Assembly (NCBI RefSeq): GCF_007655135.1
Contig: NC_045128.1
Span: forward strand, 1 to 64,000
Length of the DNA stretch: 64,000 bases
Source of the DNA: Punica granatum
Lineage: Eukaryota; Streptophyta; Magnoliopsida; Myrtales; Lythraceae
Direction: 5' to 3'
Shown here: piece by piece, positions 12,768-23,827 of the stretch
Numbering within the stretch: the stretch's first letter is position 1
How the letters are laid out: each line of letters opens with the position of its first letter
Translations under genes and position numbers: made by a program
The notes under the pieces: model-generated
Told to the model about the DNA's origin: nothing
Seen by the model: the letters and a program-made list of their open reading frames with translations, nothing else
The model's database searches: none

Positions 12768-13631
12768 TGATGCAAATCGTAGCACGACTGATGCAAATCG
12801 TAGCACGACTTCAAGGGATCCAGTTCAAGTTCCAATTGGACCGATTACGCGAGCACGAACAAAAAAGTTTAAAGATGAACTCAACGGCCTAATTCAAGAG
12901 GTTCGGGCTCAAGCAAATTCGTGGAGGCCCATTGGACATGAATCACGTGATCAACAAAAATCCATCAATTTGATTCAAGTTATAGAAGATTCCGGACAAG
13001 GCTAAATTCAGCAAGTGTTTGAGGAAGCTTCTAGAATAGTTGATGATCAACAGAAGATAACATCAGATTTGTTTGAAGTTTAAATCTCATAGAGATATTC
13101 TAGGGGTATTTAGATTTTATATCTTTATAGATGATGTCATATCTCTATCGATATTCTTGGTTTTAATTTCCTTTTCTATAGGAGGATATATGACCAGATT
13201 AAGATTACTTTATGTCTATATATATTCATCTTAGTCAATTTTTTAAAAAAAGGAACATTCAGAAAATTGGGAGAGTATTCTCTTTGGTTCTTGAAGAACT
13301 AACCGAACTTATCGGAAGTTTCCGTGGCGTTCATTATCGACTTATCAAACGGCTTTCCACCACCGTTTGTGGCGTCTTCATCGACTTATCAAGCGGCTTT
13401 CCATTACCGTTTGTGGCGTCTTCCTATATACCGAGGTTCTTGTTTCGCATTAAACAACGGGTTGAGGTCAGTTATACCAAGGTTCTTGTTTTTGTCGTAA
13501 ACAACGGGTCGAGGGTTCGTCAATCAAATCTGATCGTGGAACGATCTTGGGTTCCTTTAGTTGTCGGGTCTCTTCATTCCTTTTGATGTAGGTGATGATT
13601 TGAGGACAAATCCTTTTCAAGAGGAGGAGAA
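12768..13631 (+). repeat. Array unit 16 (second unit of trimer copy 1)
   Basis: Carries TTTTTTAAAAAAAGG and a CCTTTTCTATAGG change. Its counterpart is unit 19, 2589 bp downstream (CCTTTCTATAGG). Confidence 0.9.
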
Positions 13632-14493
13632 TGATGCAAATCGTAGCACGACTGATGCAAATCGTAGTACGACTTCAAGGGATCCAGTTCAAGTTCCAAT
13701 TAGATCGATTACGCGAGCACGAACAAAAAGTTTAAAGATGAACTCAACGGCCTAATTCAAGAGGTTCGGGCTCAAGCAAATTCGTGGAGGCCCATTGGAC
13801 ATGAATCACGTGATCAACAAAAATCCATCAATTTGATTCAAGTTATAGAAGATTCCGGACAAGGCTAAATTCAACAAGTGTTTGAGGAAGCTTCTAGAAT
13901 AGTTGATGATCAACAGAAGTTAACATCAGATTTGTTTGAAGTTTAAATCTCATAGAGATATTCTAGGGGTATTTAGATTTTATATCTTTATAGATTATGT
14001 CATATCTCTATCGATATTCTTGGTTTTAATTTCCTTATCTATAGGAGGAGATATGACCAGATTAGGATTACTTTATGTCTATATATATTCATCTTAGTCA
14101 ATTTTTAATGAAAGGAACATTCAGAAAATTATGAGAGTATTCTCTTTGGTTTTTGAAGAACTAATCGAACTTATCGGAAGTTTCCGTGGCGTTCATCATC
14201 GACTTATCAAACGGCTTTCTACCACCGTTTGTGGCGTCTTCATCGACTTATCAAGCGGCTTTCCATTACCGTTTGTGGCGTCTTCCTATATACCGAGGTT
14301 CTTGTTTCGCATTAAACAACAGGTTGAGGTCAGTTATACCAAGGTTCTTGTTTTTGTCGTAAACAACGGGTCGAGGGTTCGTCAATCAAATCTGATTGTG
14401 GAACGATCTTGGGTTCCTTTAGTTGTCGGGTCTCGTCATTCCTTTTGATGTAGGTCATGATTTGAGGACAAATCATTTTCAAGAGAAGGAGAA
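13632..14493 (+). repeat. Array unit 17 (third unit of trimer copy 1)
   Basis: Carries CGTAGTACGAC, AATTAGATCG, CTTTCTACCACC and CTGATTGTGG. All four recur together in unit 20, 2588 bp downstream. Confidence 0.9.
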
Positions 14494-15356
14494 TGATGCA
14501 AATCGTAGCACGACTGATGCAAATCGTAGCACGACTTCAAGGGATCCAGTTCAAGTTCCAATTGGACCGATTACGCGAGCACGAACAAAAAAGTTTAAAG
14601 ATGAACTCAACGGCCTAATTCAAGAGGTTCGGGCTCAAGCAAATTCGTGGAGGCCCATTGGACATGAATCACGTGATCAACAAAAATCCATCAATTTGAT
14701 TCAAGTTATAGAAGATTCCGGACAAGGCTAAATTCAACAAGTGTTTGAGGAAGCTTCTAGAATAGTTGATGATCAACAGAAGTTAACATCAGATTTGTTT
14801 GAAGTTTAAATCTCATAGAGATATTCTAGGGGTATTTAGATTTTATATCTTTATAGATTATGTCATATCTCTATCGATATTCTTGGTTTTAATTTCCTTA
14901 TCTATAGGAGGAGATATGACCAGATTAGGATTACTTTATGTCTATATATATTCATCTTAGTCAATTTTTAATGAAAGGAACATTCAGAAAATTATGAGAG
15001 TATTCTCTTTGGTTCTTGAAGAACTAATCGAACTTATCGGAAGTTTCCGTGGCGTTCATCATCGACTTATCAAACGGCTTTCCACCACCGTTTGTGGCGT
15101 CTTCATCGACTTATCAAGCGGCTTTCCATTACCGTTTGTGGCGTCTTCCTATATACCGAGGTTCTTATTTCGCATTAAACAACAGGTTGAGGTCAGTTAT
15201 ACCAAGGTTCTTGTTTTTGTCGTAAACAACGGGTCGAGGGTTCGTCAATCAAATCTGATCGTGGAACGATCTTGGGTTCCTTTAGTTGTCGGGTCTCGTC
15301 ATTCCTTTTGATGTAGGTGATGATTTGAGGACAAATCATTTTCAAGAGAAGGAGAA
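14494..15356 (+). repeat. Array unit 18 (first unit of trimer copy 2)
   Basis: Matches unit 15 at TTTTTAATGAAAGG, ATTATGAGAG and GTTCTTATTTCGC. Confidence 0.9.
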
Positions 15357-16219
15357 TGATGCAAATCGTAGCACGACTGATGCAAATCGTAGCACGACTT
15401 CAAGGGATCCAGTTCAAGTTCCAATTGGACCGATTACGCGAGCACGAACAAAAAAGTTTAAAGATGAACTCAACGGCCTAATTCAAGAGGTTCGGGCTCA
15501 AGCAAATTCGTGGAGGCCCATTGGACATGAATCACGTGATCAACAAAAATCCATCAATTTGATTCAAGTTATAGAAGATTGCGGACAAGGCTAAATTCAG
15601 CAAGTGTTTGATGAAGCTTCTAGAATAGTTGATGATCAACAGAAGATAACATCAGATTTGTTTGAAGTTTAAATCTCATAGAGATATTCTAGGGGTATTT
15701 AGATTTTATATCTTTATAGATGATGTCATATCTCTATCGATATTCTTGGTTTTAATTTCCTTTCTATAGGAGGAGATATGACCAGATTAGGATTACTTTA
15801 TGTCTATATATATTCATCTTAGTCAATTTTTTAAAAAAAGGAACATTCAGAAAATTATGAGAGTATTCTCTTTGGTTCTTGAAGAACTAATCGAACTTAT
15901 CGGAAGTTTCCGTGGCGTTCATCATCGACTTATCAAACGGCTTTCCACCACCGTTTGTGGCGTCTTCATCGACTTATCAAGCGGCTTTCCATAACCGTTT
16001 GTGGCGTCTTCCTATATACCGAGGTTCTTGTTTCGCATTAAACAACGGGTTGAGGTCAGTTATACCAAGGTTCTTGTTTTTGTCGTAAACAACGGGTCGA
16101 GGGTTCGTCAATCAAATCTGATCGTGGGACGATCTTGGGTTCCTTTAGTTGTCGGGTCTCTTCATTCCTTTTGATGTAGGTGATGATTTGAGGACAAATC
16201 CTTTTCAAGAGGAGGAGAA
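15357..16219 (+). repeat. Array unit 19 (second unit of trimer copy 2)
   Basis: Matches unit 16 in the TTTTTTAAAAAAAGG type. Private changes are GATTGCGGAC, TTTGATGAAG and CCATAACCG; the last puts a stop in the R/U5 frame. Confidence 0.9.
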
Positions 16220-17082
16220 TGATGCAAATCGTAGCACGACTGATGCAAATCGTAGTACGACTTCAAGGGATCCAGTTCAAGTTCCAATTAGATCGATTAC
16301 GCGAGCACGAACAAAAAAGTTTAAAGATGAACTCAACGGCCTAATTCAAGAGGTTCGGGCTCAAGCAAATTCGTGGAGGCCCATTGGACATGAATCACGT
16401 GATCAACAAAAATCCATCAATTTGATTCAAGTTATAGAAGATTCCGGACAAGGCTAAATTCAACAAGTGTTTGAGGAAGCTTCTAGAATAGTTGATGATC
16501 AACAGAAGTTAACATCAGATTTGTTTGAAGTTTAAATCTCATAGAGATATTCTAGGGGTATTTAGATTTTATATCTTTATAGATTATGTCATATCTCTAT
16601 CGATATTCTTGGTTTTAATTTCCTTATCTATAGGAGGAGATATGACCAGATTAGGATTACTTTATGTCTATATATATTCATCTTAGTCAATTTTTAATGA
16701 AAGGAACATTCAGAAAATTATGAGAGTATTCTCTTTGGTTCTTGAAGAACTAATCGAACTTATCGGAAGTTTCCGTGGCGTTCATCATCGACTTATCAAA
16801 CGGCTTTCTACCACCGTTTGTGGCGTCTTCATTGACTTATCAAGCGGCTTTCCATTACCGTTTGTGGCGTCTTCCTATATACCGAGGTTCTTGTTTCGCA
16901 TTAAACAACAGGTTGAGGTCAGTTATACCAAGGTTCTTGTTTTTGTCGTAAACAACGGGTCGAGGGTTCGTCAATCAAATCTGATTGTGGAACGATCTTG
17001 GGTTCCTTTAGTTGTCGGGTCTCGTCATTCCTTTTGATGTAGGTCATGATTTGAGGACAAATCATTTTCAAGAGAAGGAGAA
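16220..17082 (+). repeat. Array unit 20 (third unit of trimer copy 2)
   Basis: Matches unit 17 at CGTAGTACGAC, AATTAGATCG, CTTTCTACCACC and CTGATTGTGG. Confidence 0.9.
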
Positions 17083-17912
17083 TGATGCAAATCGTAGCAC
17101 GACTGATGCAAATCGTAGCACGACTTCAAGGGATCCAGTTCAAGTTCCAATTGGACCGATTACGCGAGCACGAACAAAAAAGTTTAAAGATGAACTCAAC
17201 GGCCTAATTCAAGAGGTTCGGGCTCAAGCAAATTCGTGGAGGCCCCTTGGACATGAATCACGTGATCAACAAAAATCCATCAATTTGATTCAAGTTATAG
17301 AAGATTCCGGACAAGGCTAAATTCAGCAAGTGTTTGAGGAAGCTTCTAGAATAGTTGATGATCAACAGAAGATAACATCAGATTTGTATGAAGTTTAAAT
17401 CTCATAGAGATATTCTAGGGGTATTTAGATTTTATATCTTTGTAGATGATGTCATATCTTTATCGATATTCTTGGTTTTAATTTCCTTTTCTATAGGAGG
17501 AGATATGACCAGATTAGGATTACTTTATGTCTATATATATTCATCTTAGTCAATTTTTTAAAAAAAGGAACATTCAGAAAATTGTGAGAGTATTCTCTTT
17601 GGTTCTTGAAGAACTAATCGAACTTATCGGAAGTTTCCGTGGCGTTCATTATCGACTTATCAAACGGCTTTCCACCACCGTTTGTGGCGTCTTCATCTAC
17701 TTATCAAGCGGCTTTCCATTACCGTTTGTGGCGTCTTCCTATATACCGAGGTTATTGTTTCGCATTAAACAACGGGTTGAGGTCAGTTATACCAAGGTTC
17801 TTGTTTATGTTGTAAGCAACTGGTTGAGGGTTCGTCAATCAAATCTGATCGTGGGACGATCTTGGGTTCCTTTAGTTGTCGGGTCTCGTCATTCTTGGCG
17901 GGAATCGCATCA
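17083..17912 (+). repeat. Array unit 21, terminal, with complete LTR 3' end
   Basis: Starts like the other long units (21-bp duplication), but after GTCATTC it continues with the normal LTR end TTGGCGGGAATCGCATCA instead of the 52-bp linker. It carries the TGTATGAAG variant of the left part of the array and several private changes near 17750-17860. It abuts a Tekay-type LTR fragment at 17913. Confidence 0.9.
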
Positions 17913-18075
17913 GATAAAGGAAGGGAGGGTATGAGTTGTGGTATATTAAATACATTTAAAGATCCAGCAAAAAAAAATAAGGGTATATTATATACATGTA
18001 TGTTATGTAACCATGCATGTTCATATGGATATGTTTATGAGCATATATGCATGTTTGGTGGACACTAGCCTCATA
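17913..18075 (-). repeat. Remnant of the T1 3' LTR (Tekay-like)
   Basis: Matches the start of the full LTR at 38741-41282, read on the minus strand. 17913-17933 aligns with 40940-40960 and 17934-18075 with 41141-41282, so 180 bp present in the full LTR (40961-41140) are absent here. The LTR tip reads TATGAGG on the minus strand where the full copy has TGTGAGG. The remaining roughly 2.2 kb of this LTR is absent from the window. It is either displaced to the left of the B array, if the array inserted here, or deleted. Confidence 0.85.
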
Positions 18076-20207
18076 ATCTCCCCCACTAATGAAAATTTCG
18101 TCCCCGAAATTATTTACCTGATATCGGGAAAAGGTATGGATAGTTGACTCTCATAGAATCCTCGGGTTCCCAAGTGGCTTCTTCTATCGAATGACTCTTC
18201 CACAACACCTTTACTAATGGAATTCTCTTGGTTCGAAGGACCTGCTCTTTCCTTTCTAAGATCTCTACTGGCTCTTCCTCATATGTTAAGTCCTCATTTA
18301 ACTCCACCGGTTGATAACTCAAAACATGAGATGGGTCCGGTATATACTTACGCAACATTGACACATGGAACACGTTATGAATACGGGACAGTTCAGGGGG
18401 TAGAGCCAACCGATATGCCACCTTCCCAATGCGCTCCAAAATCTCGTATGGCCCGATATATCTGGGACTAAGCTTTCCTTTCTTGCCAAATCTCATAATA
18501 CCCTTCAATGGTGATACTTTTAAGAAAACTCGATCCCCTTGCTGAAATTCGAGGTCCTTTCTTCGTTTATCCGCATAATTTTTTTGTCGCCCTTGAGCGG
18601 TCTTTAATCTCTCCCTTATAACCTTAATCTTTTCAGCTGTTAAGTCGACTATTTTCGGTCCAATTAATTGCCTCTCTCCAACTTCATTCCAACACAAAGG
18701 TGTTCGACAAGCCCGACCATAAAGCGACTCGTAAGGGGCCATTCCAATACTAGATTGGTAACTGTTATTATAGGCAAATTCCATTAGAGGAAGGTAGTCA
18801 TCCCAGCCGCCATGAAATTCTATGATACACGCTCTTAACATATCCTCCAATGTTTGAATGGTCTTTTCGCTTTGCCCGTCTGATTCGGGATGAAAAGCAG
18901 TGGTCAAATTCAGCTTCGTGCCCAGAGCCGTAACAAAACTATTCCAGTACTTGGAAGTAAAATAAGAACCTCTATCTGATACTATGGATGCCGGCACACC
19001 GTGCAACCTCACAATCTCCTTAATGAACAATTGTGCCAACTGATCTGCACCAAATGTCGTTTTAGCTTGTAGGAAGTGAGCGGATTTAGTCAGCCTATCC
19101 ACTATCACCCATATAGAATCATGCCCTCTTCCTGTTCGTGGAAGTCCCGAGACAAAATTCATGGTGATCTTTTCCCATTTCCATTCAGGTACCGGAAGAG
19201 GTTGTAATAACCCGGATGGGTGCTGATGTTCTGCCTTAACCTGCTGACATACTAGACACTTAGCGACATATTCAGCTATCTCCTTTTTCATGTTATACCA
19301 CCAACAACTTCTCTCAAATAATAATACATCTTGGTGCTTCCCGAGTACATCGCATATGGTGAGCTATGGGCTTGTGCAAGGATCTCTCTCTTCAACTCAG
19401 CATCGTCAGGTACACAAATTCGATTCCCAAACATAAGTGTGTCATCCTCTTTCAAAAGAAATTCAAACTTCTTGCCTTCCTTAATCTTGTTTTTCATCTC
19501 TACCAAAAATGGATCTACTTGTTGCGCTTCTCGAATTCGATCAATTAGCACTGGCTTTACATCATAAATAGTCATCAATGTTCCAGAACTGGTCGCCTCT
19601 AATTTAACTTCTAATGACCTCAACTCATTAATAAGTGTGTTGTTAACACTCCACATACCGGCTAATCTTGCTGATGATTTCCGACTCAGTGCATCTGCCA
19701 TAACATTTGCCTTTCCTGGATGATAGTTGATCGTGCAATCATAATCTTTAATTAATTCCATCCATCTCCTCTGTCTTAAGTTGAGTTCTTTCTGAGTGAA
19801 CAAATATTTCAAACTCTTGTGGTCTGTATAAATCTCACATCTTGCTCCATATAGGTAATGTCTCCAAAGTTTAAGAGCGAACACCACAGCTACCAATTCA
19901 AGATCATGCGTCGGGTAATTCTTTTCAAGAGTCCTTAGTTGCCGAGATGCATAAGCCACTACTCTGCCGTTTTGCATTAATACACAGCCTAAGTCTTGAT
20001 GGGATGCATCACTATATATCACAAACCCCTCATCAGTGGACGGAATAACAAGCACTGGGGCAGTGATCAATCTCTTCTTCAACTCCTGGAAACTTTGCTC
20101 ACACTCATCTGTCCATTCAGACTTCACACTCCTCCGCGTTAACCGAGTCAGGGGAACAGCAATAAGGGAGAATCCTTCCACAAATCTTCGATAATAACCA
20201 GCTAATC
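18076..20207 (-). pseudogene. T1 pol, 3' half: RNaseH, integrase, chromodomain (Tekay-like)
   Basis: Minus-strand pol of a Ty3/gypsy chromovirus, starting at the A1 insertion point. RNaseH is at 19680-20181 ([22 protein letters not shown]). The integrase zinc finger, core (SDRGSYF, ESDGQSEKTI) and C-terminal region follow. A chromodomain-like tail ends at 18110 (EEPVEILERKEQVLR ... VLWKSHSIEEATWEPE), which is the reason for the Tekay/Del call. Defects: a 1-bp loss near 19312 splits RNaseH/zinc finger from the core; the second zinc-binding His is Tyr (AMYSGST; T2 has AMHPGST); the first catalytic Asp is Asn (TMNFVSG). A polypurine tract (AGTGGGGGAGAT on the minus strand) lies at 18076-18087. 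The pol continues upstream at 35888 beyond A1. Confidence 0.9.
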
Positions 20208-20625
20208 TGACGAGGAGTCCCGCCTAAAGTGACAGCCCATATTCTAGAAGACTTCGGCTGCTACTAGAGAAGAATATTGCCATAGTACAATTTCTCTTAA
20301 TTAGATATTGTTTCCTATATTAGCTTGAGTCAGGAGTCTGAAGTTTCCTATTTCAGATTATTTCCTTGTTCAATTTTAGGAAAGTAATCTAGAGGAGTAT
20401 AGGTGTCAGTTTCCTATTCTAGAGTCAATGGAGGTGTATTCCCTCTATATATAGGCTATTCACCTCATTGTAAGAGGGGGCAGAAAAACACCTTTTGTTG
20501 AATGATATTTTGAGTTTGCCATAACTCTTTGTTTTCAGCATATTGTTAGGGTTTAGCCGTGTTCTATTCCCTTCGAGTCTAAAATTCAGATTTAGGCGCG
20601 AGAAACCGTGATCCGCGCTGCGTCA
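20208..20625 (+). repeat. A1 5' LTR
   Basis: 418 bp, TGACGAGG...CTGCGTCA. TATA-like CTATATATAGG at 20444-20454. Followed directly by the tRNA-Met primer-binding site. Confidence 0.93.
20444..20454 (+). promoter_or_regulatory. TATA-like element of the family-A LTR
   Basis: CTATATATAGG, present in all four A LTRs. Confidence 0.6.
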
Positions 20626-20627
20626 GT

Positions 20628-20639
20628 TGGTATCAGAGC
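20628..20639 (+). other. A1 primer-binding site (initiator tRNA-Met)
   Basis: TGGTATCAGAGC two bases after the LTR end, complementary to the 3' end of plant initiator tRNA-Met; minus-strand DNA priming site. Confidence 0.85.
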
Positions 20640-20660
20640 AGGAGTTGCCTAAATCTGATC

Positions 20661-23021
20661 ATGGCGGACGAGGCGATTCACAACCACCCTAATGCCGAAG
20701 AGCAGGAGGTGGGCGCGATTCAAGCACTGGAGTAGAGGATCGAAAGGATGGAGCAGACTCTCGAGCAGAGGTTTGAGCAAAGACTGGACCAGAGGTTCGA
20801 GGAGCTACGTACCATGCTTGGTGCTCTAAACTTGCGTGCTGACCAGAATGCGATAGACGGCGGTCCGGCACAGCGAGTTTTTCCTTGTGAGCCACCCGTT
20901 GTTCAACGTGTTCCCCGTAGGATCCAATATTATGAAGATTCAGATGAGGAGAGTGGAGTTGCATACGATCGATTTGTTCATCCACGAAGGAATCAAAGAA
21001 ATCGCCAAGATGCTAGAGACTTTCGTTTGAAGGCCGATATTCCCGTTTTCAACGGATGCTTAAACATCGAGGAATTCTTGGATTGGCTTTCAGAAGTCGA
21101 CCGGTTCTTCGAATGCACGGAGGTTCCCGAGGAGAAGCGAGTGAAGCTGGTGGCATACCAATTGAAGAAAGGAGCATCTGCTTGGTGGGATCGTGTGCAA
21201 GAGAACCGAGGACGTGTAGGGAAGCAGCCCATCCAAACATGGGAACGCATGAGGCGAATGTTGAGGGCTAGATTTCTTCCTCCAGATTATGAGCAATATT
21301 TGTTCATGAAATACCAGAGGTGTGTGCAAGGGTCAAGGTCCGTCCATGATTACACTGCGGAATTCTTAAGGTTGGCGGAGCGTAATGCTCTAAACGAGTC
21401 AGAGAGCCAACAAGTTGCCCGGTATATGGAAGGTTTAAAGCCAACTATTCGGGACAAGATGGGCGTGCAGATGGTAGCAACAGTGGATGATGCTTGAAGC
21501 TTAGCTCTCAAGGCTGAGATGATGATGCAAGACAGGGGAAATTCATACCGTAGGAATTATGCAGAATCATCACAAGTCTCTGCAGAAAGAAGCCAAGCTA
21601 CTAAACAAGCAAGGTCAAGGAAATTTCGATAAATCAGTTGGCAAAAAGTTGGTCACCGAGACTGGAGCTTCAAGGAACCAAAATTCTCTTGCCATGCAAT
21701 TCACAGCAAAGTGCTTCAAGTGCAACCAGCCGGGTCATCGATCGAGTGATTGTCCTCGGTGAAAGGCTATCGCTTTGGTGGAGCATGAGGAAGATGTTGA
21801 AGATGTGTTTTGCGATCCTGAGGAAGAGGAAGAGGAAGATGAAGAATACAGCGGTGATGATGATTATGAGCAGACATACATGGTTCGGAAGTTGATGCTC
21901 GCACCTAAGCAAGAAGACCAATCCCAGAGAAACAAGCTATTTCGCACTAGGTGCAACATTCATTCACGCACTTTCAACTTGATTATTGACAGCGGAAGTC
22001 AAGAGAATATCATAGGAAGAGCTGTGGTTGAGAAAGCTAGAGTTGCCAGTTGAGAAGCACCCAAATCCTTATTCGATTGGCTGGATAAAGTCAGTGGGTG
22101 ATATCCGAGTGACCGAACGATGCAAGGTTCCTTTCTCCATGAGGTGTACTGCGACGTTGTGGATATGGAAGCTTGCCACCTATTATTTGGGAGACCTTGG
22201 CAGTATGACACTGATGCAAAACACCATGGCAAAGAGAATGTGTATCGGCTCGTAAAGGATGGGGTACGCTACACCCTAGTACCCTTATCAGAGAAACCTA
22301 AGCCCAAAGCTGTCCCGAAAGTGGAGGGCAAAGCGTTTTTGATAGAGACTCATTCGGAGCGGGAGATTGAAGCTGATTTTAAAGAGTCAAAGGAATTGCA
22401 TGTGCTGATTGTGAAGGATTTACCATTGCAGAAGCAAATCGTGGAGGTGCTAGAGGAAGTGAAGCCCCTACTTGCAGAATTTGAAGAGATCATTCCTGAG
22501 GAGTTGCCAGATGAGTTGCCTCCAATGAGAGATATTCAGCACCAAATCGACTTGATGCCCGGAGCAAGCTTACCTAATCTGCCCCATTATCGCATGAGTC
22601 CACACGAGAGTGCAATACTCCAGGAGAAAGTAGAGGAACTGCTAAGAAAAGGTTATATTCGAGAGAGTTTGAGTCCATGTGCCGTGCCTGCATTATTGAC
22701 TCCGAAGAAAGATGGGAGCTGGCGTATGTGTGTCGATAGCAGGGCCATTAACAAGATTACGGTGGGATACAAGTTTCCCATTCCAAGGCTTGATGATATG
22801 CTGGATCAATTACACGGGGCGGTGGTGTTCTCCAAGATTGACATTCGGAGTGGATACCACCAGATTTGAATTCGTCCAGGAGATGAGTGGAAGACTATAT
22901 TTAAAACTAGAGATGGGCTTTATGAGTGGTTGGTAATGCCATTCGGGTTGTCAAATGCTCCCAGTACGTTTATGCGATTGATGAATCAGGTACTCAAACC
23001 TTTTTTTGGCCGATTTGTAGT
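20661..23021 (+). pseudogene. A1 gag-PR-RT, 5' part of polyprotein
   Basis: Start ATG chosen by match to A2 (49288). Order: coiled-coil-like N-terminus, capsid-type gag, CCHC knuckle ([14 protein letters not shown], near 21714), acidic stretch, protease ([10 protein letters not shown], near 21980) and RT up to FGRFVV, where B1 inserts. Breaks relative to A2: TAG at 20733 (CAG), TGA at 21495 (CGA), a 14-bp deletion near 21603, TGA at 21760 (CGA), an extra A near 22034, a deletion of about 16 bp near 22140, and TGA at 22867 (CGA). The product would be non-functional. The remainder resumes at 33378. Confidence 0.92.
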
Positions 23022-23827
23022 TGATGCGATTCCCATCAGGAATGACGAGACCCGACAACTAAAGGAACCCAAGATCGTTCCACGATCAGATTTGATTGAC
23101 GAACCCTCGACCCGTTTTACTACAAAAACAAGAACCTTGGTATAACTGACCTCAACCCGTTGTTTAATGCGAAACAAGAACCTCGGTATATAGGAAGACG
23201 CCACAAACGGTAATAGAAAGCCGCTTGATAAGTCGATGAAGACGCCACAAACGGTGGTGGAAAGCCGTTTGATAAGTCGATGATGAACGCTACGGAAACT
23301 TCCGATAAGTTCGATTAGTTCTTCAAGAACCAAAGAGAATACTCTCACAATTTTCTGAATGTTCCTCCCATTAAAAATTGACTAAGATGAATATATATAG
23401 ACAGAAAGTAATCCTAATCTGGCCATATCTCCTCCTAAAGATAAAGAAATTAAAATCTAGATTATCGATAGAGATATGACATAATCTATAAAGATATGAA
23501 ATCTAAATACCCCTAGAATATCTCTATGAGATTTAAACTTTAAACAAATCTGATGATATCTTCTGTTGATCATCAACTATTCTAGAAGCTTCCTCAAACA
23601 CTAGCTGAATTTAGCCTTGTCCGGAATCTTCTATAACTTGAATCAAATTGATGGATTTTTGTTGATCACGTGATTCATGTCCAATGGGCCTCCACGAATT
23701 TGCTTGAGCCCGAACCTCTTGAATTAGGCCGTTGAGTTCATCTTTAAACTTCTTTGCTCGTGCTCGCGTAATCGGTCCAATTGGAACTTGAACTGGATCC
23801 CTTGAAGTCGTGCTACGATTTGCATCA
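23022..23827 (-). repeat. B1 3' LTR
   Basis: 806 bp. Its U3 side (23611-23827) encodes the last 72 codons or so of pol ([17 protein letters not shown] ...) on the minus strand. It belongs to the subtype with TCTTTAGGAGG and ATGGGAGGAAC. Confidence 0.92.

Larger units (their letters stand above)
1..17912 (+). repeat. Tandem array of 21 family-B LTR units (retrotransposon-derived satellite)
   Basis: Twenty-one head-to-tail copies of one LTR sequence fill this region. LTR starts (TGATGCAAATCG or a damaged form) lie at 6, 842, 1680, 2517, 3356, 4214, 5054, 5915, 6769, 7629, 8469, 9323, 10187, 11046, 11905, 12768, 13632, 14494, 15357, 16220 and 17083. Each unit is the first 788 bp of the 806-bp family-B LTR (complete copy at 28439-29244), cut at TCGTCATTC, followed by 52 bp that in complete elements lies immediately before the 3' LTR (end of the pol internal region plus polypurine tract). 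Spacing is 836-840 bp without, and 854-864 bp with, a 21-bp duplication at the LTR start. Only the last unit keeps the true LTR terminus GCATCA (17907-17912). The window starts inside a polypurine tract, so the array may continue to the left. Short reading frames in it are remnants of the pol C-terminus or chance frames in R/U5; no functional gene is seen. Confidence 0.95.

Noticed and set aside
1..17912. CRISPR-like or bacterial repeat array
   Set aside because: The units are 0.84-0.86 kb LTR segments without spacers, and the region lies among plant retrotransposons.
1..17912. Tandem family of small protein genes (95-135-residue frames repeated in each unit)
   Set aside because: The frames are the pol C-terminal tail and a chance frame in R/U5; many start at GTG or TTG, and they are broken at random between units.
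1..17912. Independent nested insertions of B LTRs into each other
   Set aside because: No target duplications between units, and all junctions are the same internal breakpoint.
18217..18471. Plus-strand open frame opposite the Tekay integrase tail (also 41424-41678)
   Set aside because: Antisense to the chromodomain region, with no recognisable domain.
20689..20985. Minus-strand open frame opposite the A1 gag start (also at 49316-49612)
   Set aside because: Exact shadow of gag; conserved only because gag is.
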